NCBI GenBank assembly: GCA_041627475.1
Contig: JBFKQZ010000006.1
Span: 1 to 29,563, forward strand
Length of the DNA stretch: 29,563 nt
From: JBFGFG01 sp041627475
GTDB lineage: Bacteria; Actinomycetota; Nitriliruptoria; Nitriliruptorales; Nitriliruptoraceae
Reading direction: 5' to 3'
The translations under genes and the position numbers were made by a program. Numbering within the stretch: position 1 is the stretch's first letter; every line of letters starts with the position of its first letter. Positions 14,766-21,282 of the stretch are shown piece after piece. The notes below the pieces were generated by a model. It saw nothing but the letters and a program-made list of their open reading frames with translations, made no database searches and was not told the DNA's origin.

Positions 14766-15406
14766 CAGCCGGCCGGCCGCTCGAGCACGAGGACCACCTC
14801 CATGGCCTCGTCCCCGGCCTCGGGCGGGTGCAGGAGCGCCAGCCGTTCCAGCCCCTCGTCCTCGTACACGGCGAGCTCGTCGGGCGACAGGGCCCACGGC
14901 GGCCCCTCCCACGTCGCTGCTGCCCGCGGGTTCGTGGCGACGAGGCCGACGTGGACCAGCAGTCCACCCGGCGCGACCGTGGACGCGACCGCCCGCAGCC
15001 CGTCCTCGCGGATGTCGGCCGACAGCGACTGCACGGTACGCACCTCGACGACCAGCCCGGCCGACGCAACGAGGTCCTCGGGCAGGTCCAGCAGGTCGGC
15101 GGTGCGGAAGTCGAGCGTCCCGGCGGCGTCGAGGTCGGCGAAACGACGCCGGGCCCAGTCCACGGCGGTCGGCGAGACGTCGAACGCCACGGTCCGGCAG
15201 CCACGCCGCGCGAGCTCGGCCGCGTCGTCACCCAGCCCGCAGCCGATCACGAGGGCGTCGCTGCCGGCGACCTCCAGCCCCGGCTGGTCGAGCCAGGACA
15301 GCAGCAGCGGGGACGGCGCCATGCGCGCCCACGGGACGGCGCCCGGATCGCCCCCGGCGTCGTCGTAGAGCGGCTCGAACCAGTCCGTCCCGCTGCGCTC
15401 GTCCAC
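14765..15406 (-). CDS. SAM-dependent methyltransferase (TPMT-like)
   Basis: A 213-residue class I methyltransferase. The N-terminus TDWFEPLYDDAGGDPGAVPW and PSPLLLSWLDQ is the pattern of thiopurine/halide-type methyltransferases. Motif I is DALVIGCGLGDDAAELARRG; the acidic loop after strand 2 is TVAFDVSPTAVDWARRRF; motif II/III is RTADLLDLPED, then LVVEVRTVQSLSADIRE and PGGLLVHVG. It therefore binds S-adenosylmethionine; the acceptor is unknown. GTG 15406 is preceded by GGGAGGG with 6-base spacing. A TACTGT hexamer 21 bases upstream may be its promoter. Its stop overlaps the start of propeller protein 1, so the two are probably made together, which is the only clue to a shared task. Confidence 0.85.
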   Translation of the reverse strand: MDERSGTDWFEPLYDDAGGDPGAVPWARMAPSPLLLSWLDQPGLEVAGSDALVIGCGLGDDAAELARRGCRTVAFDVSPTAVDWARRRFADLDAAGTLDFRTADLLDLPEDLVASAGLVVEVRTVQSLSADIREDGLRAVASTVAPGGLLVHVGLVATNPRAAATWEGPPWALSPDELAVYEDEGLERLALLHPPEAGDEAMEVVLVLERPAG

Positions 15407-15427
15407 CGTTGCCCTCCCCCGCACGCG

Positions 15428-15433
15428 ACAGTA
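15428..15433 (-). promoter_or_regulatory. Possible -10 element (TACTGT) for the methyltransferase-propeller 1 pair
   Basis: The minus strand reads TACTGT 21 bases before GTG 15406, and TGGACC is 17 bases further upstream. It lies in the 55-base gap after propeller gene 2. Confidence 0.3.
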
Positions 15434-15461
15434 CGCCGACGCGCGTCGAGGGTCCATCGAC

Positions 15462-17978
15462 TCACGGCAGGTCGACCTCGTCACGGCGCACCACGCCGCT
15501 GCCGTCCGTCCGCAGCCCGACGGCGGCGCCGTCGACCACGGCGACGACCGTCTGGCCGAGCGCCGCCAGGGCACGGACCTGCGTGCTGCCGACGGCGATG
15601 CGCTGCACCTCCCGGCCGCGCTCGTCGAGGTGCACGACGAGACCGTCCGCCGTCCCGAGCAGCACGTGGTCGCCCGCACCGGTCATCGCCGTGACGGGCA
15701 CGTCGAGCGCCGTCCGCCACACCGGCGTCCCGTCCGCACGACCCAGTGCCATGACCTCGCCGTCGACACCAGCGACGACGACCGATCCCGACCCGAGCAC
15801 GGCTCGGCCGTCGAGCAGGACGTCCGCGTCGTGGCGCCACGCGGCGCGCCCGTCGTCCAGCCCGAGCGCGGCCACGACGTCCGCGCCGGGCTCGACGAGC
15901 AGCCCGTCGTCGAGCACCGTCGCGAAGAAGTCCCACGGCATGGGCGCCGTCCACCGCTCGGCACCGGTCACGGGGTCGAGACCGAGCAGCTCCCCCCGCT
16001 CGCCGTCGACCCCGAGCAGCAGGTCGCTGCGCAGCGCCAGGCCGGTCACCCCCCGCAGGTGCAGCACCTCCTCGGTCACGCGGTCGACGACGTGGGTGAC
16101 GCTGGCCTCCTGGCCCTCGAAACTGTTCGTCCAGAGCGCCACACGACCGTCGGCGACCCCCACGACCCGTGCGAGGAAGCTGGCGACGTCACCACCGTCC
16201 GGCTGGTCGAGGTCGACCGTGCGGAAGCCCTCGCCGACCTCGAGCAGCTGGACGACGTCCCGACCGAGGTCGCGCAGCACGACCGGCGCCGTACCGCCGG
16301 TGAGCGGGTCGTCGTCCACGCCGACGAGCCGCCAGTTCCCGCTGACCGACTCGTCGGCGGGCGCGAGGTCGCCGAGCACGTCCTCGGCGCTGCGCTCCTC
16401 GCCGGTGACCACGTCGATCCATCGCACGGTCCCGACCGACACGTCGAGCCCCACGACCGCCGGCGGGGCCAGCGCGAGGTCCGTGCCGAGCAGGGCCACC
16501 GGTGCCCACGGCGGCAGCGGTGCAGGGTCCAACGGTGCCGCGGTGGTCACGTCGGTCCCGTCCCGTGCGTCCAGGACCCGCGCACGGCCGTCGCCGGCCA
16601 CGAGCACGACGTGCCCGCGGTCCGCCGCGACGACGACCGTCCCCGAGGTGGGCCGCGACCAGACCTCGGCGCCGCCGCCGTCCACCGCGACGACGCGCTC
16701 CGCCACCACGTCGTGGAGCACGACCACGCCGTCCACCATCGCGACGCTGCGCAGGGTCGCGCTGGCACCGAGGAAGAAGGCGTCGTCGAACATGCCCATG
16801 GGTGTCCGCAGCTGGTTGCGCCGCAACTGGACGAGCCCGTCCACGGCGTCCCCGGCGAGGCGCCAGGCGGTCACCTCGTCGCCAGCGCGCGTCACGATCG
16901 CCGCCGCGCCGTCGTCGAAGCTGCCCAGGAGGCGCGGGACGATCTCCGAGACGACCCGCGCCTGCGCGACGGTGCTCCCGTCCCCGGCGTCGACGAGCCG
17001 CAGCCCCCAGACGATGCCGGCCCCGGGCGCGCCGAGGCCCCCGGTCACCGCAGCCGCCACCAGCGCGCGGTCCCCGACGACGTCGACGACCTGCGGCACG
17101 CCGGTCTCGACCTCGGTCACCACGCGCCCGTCGGCCAGGGCCACGAGCCTGCTCCCCGCGTCGCCCTCGTGCCCGGACCGGACGTTGACGGCGACCGGCG
17201 CGTCGACGGCCCGCTCGATCTCCGGCGTGACCACGCCCCGGTGGCGAGCGAGCTCACGGCCGTCGTCGTCGACCAGCACCGTCTCCTCGGCCGAGAAGTC
17301 GGTGAGGACCGTCACACCTTCCGACCGGGCAACGACCGCCGTCCCACTCGGGTCCACCCGCGGCACCGGCACGCGCCCGAGCACCCGGCCCTCGAGGACG
17401 TCGAACCGGACGAGGTCCGACCCGGTGAGGAGGACGCCGACGCCGTCGTCACCGCTGAACATCTCCTCGGGCACCGTGGCGACCAGCCGGCCCGTGCCCA
17501 GGTCGGCGACACGCCCGTCCACCGCGACCCGACGGTCCCCCACGACCACCCGGGGCAACCCGTCGGCCGTGACGGCCTGCGGCCCGTCGCCGAGCGGCAC
17601 GGACCACGCCAGACGGAGCCCCACCGGCGGCGGACCAGATGCCGACAGCCCCGCGGCACCGGTGGCGGTGCCGAGCAGCGCGACCGGGGCCGGGTCCCGC
17701 GCGAGACCGGCCGCGAGCACCGCGGCCGCGAGTCCGATCGCGCCGACGGCGATGCCCCACCGCCGCCTGCCAGCCGTGCGGTCCGACGGTGGGGCCGACG
17801 CGGACGTGTCCACCGGGACCTCGGGCACCGCAGCGGCGCCGGTCTGCTGGCCGGTCCGCGCGCCGCACCCGCCGCACCAGGCTGCCCCGCGCTCGAGCCC
17901 GGCACCGCAGGCGTCGCACCGGACCGGCTCGCGCGCCGGACGCCACCGGAGCCGGTCAGCGAGGCCACGTGCGGTCAC
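15462..17978 (-). CDS. Zinc-ribbon/one-TM/PQQ-like beta-propeller protein 2
   Basis: 838 residues with the same plan as propeller protein 1. Zinc ribbon Cys21, 24, 35, 38 (CDACG, CGGCG), a basic RRR cluster at 71-73, a membrane helix at about 74-92, juxtamembrane LLGTATGAAGLSASGPPPVGLRLAW, then propeller repeats (GAEVWSRPTSGTVVVAADRG, DPVTGAERWTAPM, DGEVMALGRADGTPVWRT), ending RRDEVDLP. Basic residues before the helix support a cytoplasmic N-terminus and an outside propeller. GTG 17978 has AAGGAGG with 6-base spacing, and TAGCGT 20 bases upstream may be the -10 box. No PQQ-enzyme tryptophan-docking repeats or dehydrogenase residues that I can point to, so an enzymatic quinoprotein is unlikely. 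Function unknown. Confidence 0.8.
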   Translation of the reverse strand: MTARGLADRLRWRPAREPVRCDACGAGLERGAAWCGGCGARTGQQTGAAAVPEVPVDTSASAPPSDRTAGRRRWGIAVGAIGLAAAVLAAGLARDPAPVALLGTATGAAGLSASGPPPVGLRLAWSVPLGDGPQAVTADGLPRVVVGDRRVAVDGRVADLGTGRLVATVPEEMFSGDDGVGVLLTGSDLVRFDVLEGRVLGRVPVPRVDPSGTAVVARSEGVTVLTDFSAEETVLVDDDGRELARHRGVVTPEIERAVDAPVAVNVRSGHEGDAGSRLVALADGRVVTEVETGVPQVVDVVGDRALVAAAVTGGLGAPGAGIVWGLRLVDAGDGSTVAQARVVSEIVPRLLGSFDDGAAAIVTRAGDEVTAWRLAGDAVDGLVQLRRNQLRTPMGMFDDAFFLGASATLRSVAMVDGVVVLHDVVAERVVAVDGGGAEVWSRPTSGTVVVAADRGHVVLVAGDGRARVLDARDGTDVTTAAPLDPAPLPPWAPVALLGTDLALAPPAVVGLDVSVGTVRWIDVVTGEERSAEDVLGDLAPADESVSGNWRLVGVDDDPLTGGTAPVVLRDLGRDVVQLLEVGEGFRTVDLDQPDGGDVASFLARVVGVADGRVALWTNSFEGQEASVTHVVDRVTEEVLHLRGVTGLALRSDLLLGVDGERGELLGLDPVTGAERWTAPMPWDFFATVLDDGLLVEPGADVVAALGLDDGRAAWRHDADVLLDGRAVLGSGSVVVAGVDGEVMALGRADGTPVWRTALDVPVTAMTGAGDHVLLGTADGLVVHLDERGREVQRIAVGSTQVRALAALGQTVVAVVDGAAVGLRTDGSGVVRRDEVDLP

Positions 17979-17998
17979 GGCGCCCTCCTTCGGCGGTG

Positions 17999-18004
17999 AC
18001 GCTA
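17999..18004 (-). promoter_or_regulatory. Possible -10 element (TAGCGT) for propeller gene 2
   Basis: The minus strand TAGCGT is 20 bases before GTG 17978, within the 50-base gap after propeller gene 3. It suggests that gene 2 can be transcribed separately. Confidence 0.3.
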
Positions 18005-18028
18005 CGGCACCTCGACACCGGCGGCTGG

Positions 18029-20221
18029 TCAGGGCAGGTCGACACGGTCGCCGGGCTCCACGAAGAACGCTCCTCGCCCCAGACCGACCACGTCCGCCCC
18101 CGTCGTGACGACGACCTGCCCGTCGACCACGGCGACGTCGTCGACCGGGGCCCGGCCGGCGCGGACGTCCTGCAGCACCCGGCCGTCGTCGTCGAGCACG
18201 AGGACACGACCGTCGAACGTCCCCACGACGAGTTCGTCCCCGCCGGCCGTGACCGCCGTGACCGTGTCGCGGTCGTGGAGCCACGCCGGCGCACCGTGGT
18301 CGCGGTCCCAGGCCCGCAGCACCCCGTCACGACCCGCGACGACGACCAGCTCCTCGGTGAGCACGGCCGTGTCGGGATCGAGGACGACCGGGGTGCTGCT
18401 GCGCCACGCGAGCCGACCGGCGACGGTCGCGGTGACCGACGCCGCCCCCACCTGCACCGCCGTGCGCTCGTCGAGGACGGTCGCAGGTGGCCAGCCCGAG
18501 CCGGCGGGCGAGAGCAGTTCGGCGAGCGTCGGCACGACGTCGGACGGGTCGACCCCGAGGAGCCGGCCGTCCTGCAGCGCGACCACGGGCCGCACCGAGG
18601 GGCCCACCCGGACACGTCCCAGGAGCATCGCGTCGGCCAGCATCGCGTCGGCCCCGTCCAGCTCGCGCGCCAGCAGCCCCGCGCCCGCGCTGCGTCGTCC
18701 GGTGCCGAGCTCCAGCCAGACCTGGTCACCCAGCGGGACCGGGACGGCGACGTCGCTCACGCCGACATGGCCGGCGAGCACCGCCACGAGCCGACGGGGT
18801 CCGACGTCGTCCCGCACGACGTCCCAGCGCGGCGCCCCGGTGGTGGCGTCGACGAGCCGGACCCGGGTCTGGAGCAGCGAACCCCGCGGGGTGTCGTCCC
18901 CGACGAGCGGCGTCCGCCAGTACGGCGTGCGCACCAGCAGGTCCGCCCCGGCCGCGACCACCCCCTCACCGGCCCGGGCCGGCTCGCTCCAGCGCACGCG
19001 GCCCCCGCGGTCGACGAACCGCAGCTCGCGCCGGACCGGGCTCACGTGTGCGATGCCGTCGGTGGTCACCGCCACCACGGGCCATCCGTCCTCGGTCGTA
19101 CCACTGCCAGCGACGACGACCTCGCCGAGCCGTGCACCTGTGCGAGGGTCGAGCCACACCGCCGTCGTGGACTGCCCCGCGCTCCAGTAGTGGACGACGA
19201 CCCCGTCGTCCACGGCGGTCGTGGTCACCGCCGGCAGCTCACCGGTCGTGGGTGGCAGGTCCGTGACCGCCCAGACCCGCCCGGACCCGTCGAGCCGCAG
19301 TCCGTGCACCTCGACCGGCTGTCCGAGGCCGAGGTCGCGGCCGCCGAACGGATCGACCCAGACCACCGTGTCACCGTGCACGGCCGCCGCGTGGACCGCC
19401 CCCGCGGGGCCGAGGTCACGGGCGACCGAGCCGTCCCGGCCGTCGACCACGACCGCACGGTCGACGGCCGTGCCCGCGACCGTCACGACGAGCCAGTCGC
19501 TCCCGTCACCCGTGCCGTCCCACGCCCACGACGCGTCCCCGATCCAGCGCACGCGCCCGTCCGCCTCGACGGCACCCAGGACACCCTCGGGCGACGCCAG
19601 GACCGCCGCGCCGGCGACCCACCCGAGTGCCTGTCCGACCGGCTGCCAGGAACCATCACCCGCCAGCGGCACGCGACCGACGACCGCTGCCGTCGCAGCG
19701 TCCGCGACGACGACGTCGTCCCCGTCGACGAGCAGCACCGTGCCGTGGCTGCTCGGTGCGACGTCGGCGGACCACCGGACCGTGCCCGACGGCACCTGGC
19801 CGTCGACGACGACGCCGGTCGACGGGAGCCGCACGGACGGCGGTTCCCCGGTCGCGCCGCCCAGCTCGACCGGGCGACGCCACAGCGGTTGGAGGTCGTC
19901 GAACGGCGGCAGCAGCGAGCTGCGGCCCGAGGACTCGTCGATGCGACCGAGGAGGTCGGGGTCGCCCACGACCGTCGGCTCGGCCAGGACGCCCGCGACC
20001 GCCACCACCAGCACCGCGGCGGCGAGACCTCCGGCAGCGCGCCGGAGGCCGCCACGGCGGGACCGCTCGGGCACCGGCGTCGCTGGCGCCTCGTCCAGGC
20101 GCAGGACCGTCGGTCCGGCGCGGCCCCCGAGCGGCGCGCCGCAGTCACCGCACCACTGCGCGTCGACCGGCTCCCGCCGACCGCAGGCGGGACACGACCG
20201 TGCTCGCTGCGCGAGCTTCAC
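18029..20221 (-). CDS. Zinc-ribbon/one-TM/PQQ-like beta-propeller protein 3
   Basis: 730 residues, the most diverged and shortest of the three paralogues. Zinc ribbon Cys10, 13, 24, 27 (CPACG, CGDCG) with the same 2-10-2 spacing. A membrane helix at about 62-79 is followed by LLGRIDESSGRSSLLPPFDDLQPLW, the counterpart of the juxtamembrane block in the other two. Propeller repeats follow, including VTAVTAGGDELVVGTFDGRV, and the C-terminus is GDRVDLP. The GTG 20221 start has AGGTGA further upstream than ideal; no better in-frame start is seen, and the ribbon lies right after it. TAGGGT 20 bases upstream is a likely -10 box. It is first in the leftward-reading cluster. Role unknown. Confidence 0.78.
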   Translation of the reverse strand: MKLAQRARSCPACGRREPVDAQWCGDCGAPLGGRAGPTVLRLDEAPATPVPERSRRGGLRRAAGGLAAAVLVVAVAGVLAEPTVVGDPDLLGRIDESSGRSSLLPPFDDLQPLWRRPVELGGATGEPPSVRLPSTGVVVDGQVPSGTVRWSADVAPSSHGTVLLVDGDDVVVADAATAAVVGRVPLAGDGSWQPVGQALGWVAGAAVLASPEGVLGAVEADGRVRWIGDASWAWDGTGDGSDWLVVTVAGTAVDRAVVVDGRDGSVARDLGPAGAVHAAAVHGDTVVWVDPFGGRDLGLGQPVEVHGLRLDGSGRVWAVTDLPPTTGELPAVTTTAVDDGVVVHYWSAGQSTTAVWLDPRTGARLGEVVVAGSGTTEDGWPVVAVTTDGIAHVSPVRRELRFVDRGGRVRWSEPARAGEGVVAAGADLLVRTPYWRTPLVGDDTPRGSLLQTRVRLVDATTGAPRWDVVRDDVGPRRLVAVLAGHVGVSDVAVPVPLGDQVWLELGTGRRSAGAGLLARELDGADAMLADAMLLGRVRVGPSVRPVVALQDGRLLGVDPSDVVPTLAELLSPAGSGWPPATVLDERTAVQVGAASVTATVAGRLAWRSSTPVVLDPDTAVLTEELVVVAGRDGVLRAWDRDHGAPAWLHDRDTVTAVTAGGDELVVGTFDGRVLVLDDDGRVLQDVRAGRAPVDDVAVVDGQVVVTTGADVVGLGRGAFFVEPGDRVDLP

Positions 20222-20241
20222 CGGGTACCCATCACCTGTCC

Positions 20242-20247
20242 ACCCTA
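20242..20247 (-). promoter_or_regulatory. Possible -10 element (TAGGGT) for propeller gene 3
   Basis: The minus strand reads TAGGGT 20 bases before GTG 20221; TGGCGG is 17 bases further upstream. It could drive the whole leftward propeller cluster. Confidence 0.4.
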
Positions 20248-20282
20248 CGACGGGGTGTGCGGAGCCGCCACGACGCGGACGA

Positions 20283-20327
20283 CCCCGCCACGAGGGCGGG
20301 GCCGCAGACGGTCCTGACCTGGTCAGG
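20283..20327 (-). terminator. Two hairpins after ferredoxin 1
   Basis: CCCCGCC (20283-20289), five-base loop, GGCGGGG (20295-20301). A second inverted repeat CCTGACC-T-GGTCAGG (20313-20327) includes the stop codon of ferredoxin 1. Together they probably terminate the ferredoxin transcript before propeller gene 3. No T-run. Confidence 0.5.
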
Positions 20328-20649
20328 CGACTTCGTACGTGGCGATGTCGGGGTGGTCGACGCCGGCCTTGCCGACCTCGCCGGCACCGCCCGGGTCACC
20401 CATGCCCGTCACCTTGTCCTCGAAGAACTCGGCGTTGATCCGGGTGAACGCCGACCACTCGTCCGGCACCTCCTCGGCGAGGAAGATCGCCTCGACCGGG
20501 CAGGCCGGCTCGCAGGCGGCGCAGTCGATGCACTCGCCGGGGTGGATGTAGAGCGTGCGGTCACCCTCGTAGATGCAGTCGACCGGGCACTCCTGCACGC
20601 ACGCCTGGTCCTTGACGTCGATGCAGGGCTCGGCGATCACGTAGGCCAT
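20323..20649 (-). CDS. fdxA: 7Fe ferredoxin ([3Fe-4S][4Fe-4S]), copy 1
   Basis: A 108-residue soluble electron carrier. The cysteine layout matches Azotobacter ferredoxin I: Cys9, 17 and 50 for the [3Fe-4S] cluster, Cys21, 40, 43, 46 for the [4Fe-4S] cluster, plus an extra Cys25. Motifs: CIDVKDQACVQECPVDCIY and CIDCAACEPACP. The C-terminal tail (VPDEWSAFTRINAEFFEDK) is the usual FdxA extension. ATG 20649 has CGGAG six bases upstream. TATCTT (minus strand, 20689-20684) may be its -10 box. The downstream tandem-like copy (copy 2) has the same architecture, so they arose by duplication. Likely partners include the FAD reductase at 7358-8590 or the FrhB-like protein, but this is inference. Confidence 0.93.
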   Translation of the reverse strand: MAYVIAEPCIDVKDQACVQECPVDCIYEGDRTLYIHPGECIDCAACEPACPVEAIFLAEEVPDEWSAFTRINAEFFEDKVTGMGDPGGAGEVGKAGVDHPDIATYEVA

Positions 20650-20683
20650 CGGGAACTCCGGGAGAGGTCGTCGTCGGCCAGCG

Positions 20684-20689
20684 AAGATA
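20684..20689 (-). promoter_or_regulatory. Possible -10 element (TATCTT) for ferredoxin 1
   Basis: The minus strand TATCTT lies 34 bases before ATG 20649, in an AT-richer patch (20684-20699) of an otherwise GC-rich gap. Confidence 0.35.
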
Positions 20690-20704
20690 GCGACTCAACA
20701 CGGA

Positions 20705-20730
20705 GCACCCCAGCCAGAAGGCCGGGGTGC
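20705..20730. terminator. Strong hairpin in the inter-ferredoxin gap
   Basis: GCACCCC-A-GCC (20705-20715), AGAA loop, GGC-C-GGGGTGC (20720-20730): ten paired bases with one internal mismatch. It lies upstream of the ferredoxin 1 promoter candidate and could end transcription from ferredoxin 2. Confidence 0.5.
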
Positions 20731-20758
20731 GGTCCTGCGGCGAGGAGCGCCGCGAGCC

Positions 20759-20771
20759 CGAGCGAAGCGAG
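20759..20771. repeat. Intergenic CGAGCGAAGCGAG motif, copy 2
   Basis: Exact plus-strand copy of the 13-mer found inverted at 508-520. It sits between the two hairpins of the ferredoxin intergenic region. Confidence 0.5.
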
Positions 20772-20788
20772 GCGAGCAAGCTCCTCGG

Positions 20789-20820
20789 GTGGGATGAAGC
20801 CCCTAGGGCTTCATTCCCAC
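20789..20820 (-). terminator. 14-bp stem hairpin overlapping the stop codon of ferredoxin 2
   Basis: GTGGGATGAAGCCC (20789-20802), loop CTA (20803-20805), GGGCTTCAT-T-CCCAC (20806-20820). Fourteen pairs with a single bulged base. The stop codon of ferredoxin 2 (20811-20813) is inside the stem. No T-run follows on the minus strand, so it may act as a terminator or as an mRNA 3'-end stabiliser. Confidence 0.6.
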
Positions 20821-21131
20821 GTGGCGATCTTGCTGTGGTCGACGTCGGTCGCCCCGACGGCGGCAGCGCCGCCCGGCGAGCCGAGACCGCTGTGGTCGTC
20901 CTCGAAGAACTCCGCGTTGATCGGGGTGAACTCAGCCCACTCGTCCGGCACGTCGTCCTCGTAGAAGATGGCCTCGACGGGGCAGACCGGCTCGCACGCA
21001 CCGCAGTCGATGCACTCCTCGGGGTGGATGTAGAGCATCCGCGGGCCCTCGTAGATGCAGTCGACGGGGCACTCCTCGACGCAGGCCTTGTCCTTCACGT
21101 CGATGCACGGCTCGGCGATGGTGTAGGTCAC
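20811..21131 (-). CDS. fdxA: 7Fe ferredoxin ([3Fe-4S][4Fe-4S]), copy 2
   Basis: 106 residues, colinear with copy 1 and with cysteines at the same positions (9, 17, 21, 25, 40, 43, 46, 50). Motifs are CIDVKDKACVEECPVDCIY and CIDCGACEPVCP. The C-terminal tail differs (SGLGSPGGAAAVGATDVDH versus GMGDPGGAGEVGKAGVDHP in copy 1). GTG 21131 has AAGGA seven bases upstream. TAGGCT 30 bases before the start may be the -10 box. It is separated from copy 1 by a 161-base gap holding two hairpins and a repeat, so the two are probably expressed independently. It is divergent from ppk. Confidence 0.93.
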   Translation of the reverse strand: MTYTIAEPCIDVKDKACVEECPVDCIYEGPRMLYIHPEECIDCGACEPVCPVEAIFYEDDVPDEWAEFTPINAEFFEDDHSGLGSPGGAAAVGATDVDHSKIATWE

Positions 21132-21161
21132 CAGCAGATCCTTCCTGTTCGGCCACCGCGC

Positions 21162-21167
21162 AGCCTA
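21162..21167 (-). promoter_or_regulatory. Possible -10 element (TAGGCT) for ferredoxin 2
   Basis: The minus strand TAGGCT is 30 bases before GTG 21131, in the 151-base divergent region shared with ppk. Confidence 0.35.
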
Positions 21168-21233
21168 GGCAACCGACGTGCCTTCGTGCGAGGGACCTCC
21201 GTCCGTCGACCAGAAGCGGACCCGGCCGCAACC

Positions 21234-21239
21234 TAGGAT
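21234..21239 (+). promoter_or_regulatory. Possible -10 element (TAGGAT) for the polyphosphate operon
   Basis: TAGGAT is 43 bases before GTG 21283. If used, it excludes the more upstream in-frame start at 21178, because transcription would begin after it. Confidence 0.35.
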
Positions 21240-21282
21240 CGTGGCCCACGTCGAGGCCGTCGTCATCGAGAGGAACCGCCGC

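Noticed and set aside
15630..17999. A 789-codon plus-strand open frame rich in Asp, His and Arg
   Set aside because: Antisense composition mirror of propeller gene 2, no domain seen.
14296..18108. A 1270-codon open frame on the plus strand opposite the propeller genes
   Set aside because: It is Ser/Thr/Pro/Arg-rich with no recognisable motif. The minus strand carries clear paralogous proteins with good starts. Long antisense frames are expected at this GC content.
12240..20221. Calling the propeller proteins quinoprotein (PQQ) dehydrogenases
   Set aside because: Repeats of this type are shared by non-enzymatic propellers such as BamB. No PQQ-site residues, haem motif or typical signal sequence seen.
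17639..20317. An 892-codon plus-strand open frame opposite propeller genes 2 and 3
   Set aside because: Low-complexity Arg/Pro/Asp composition and no ribosome site. A shadow of the real minus-strand genes.
20650..20810. A tRNA or small RNA gene in the ferredoxin gap
   Set aside because: The hairpins do not fit a cloverleaf, and there is no T-loop GGTTCRANNC sequence. Terminators explain them better.
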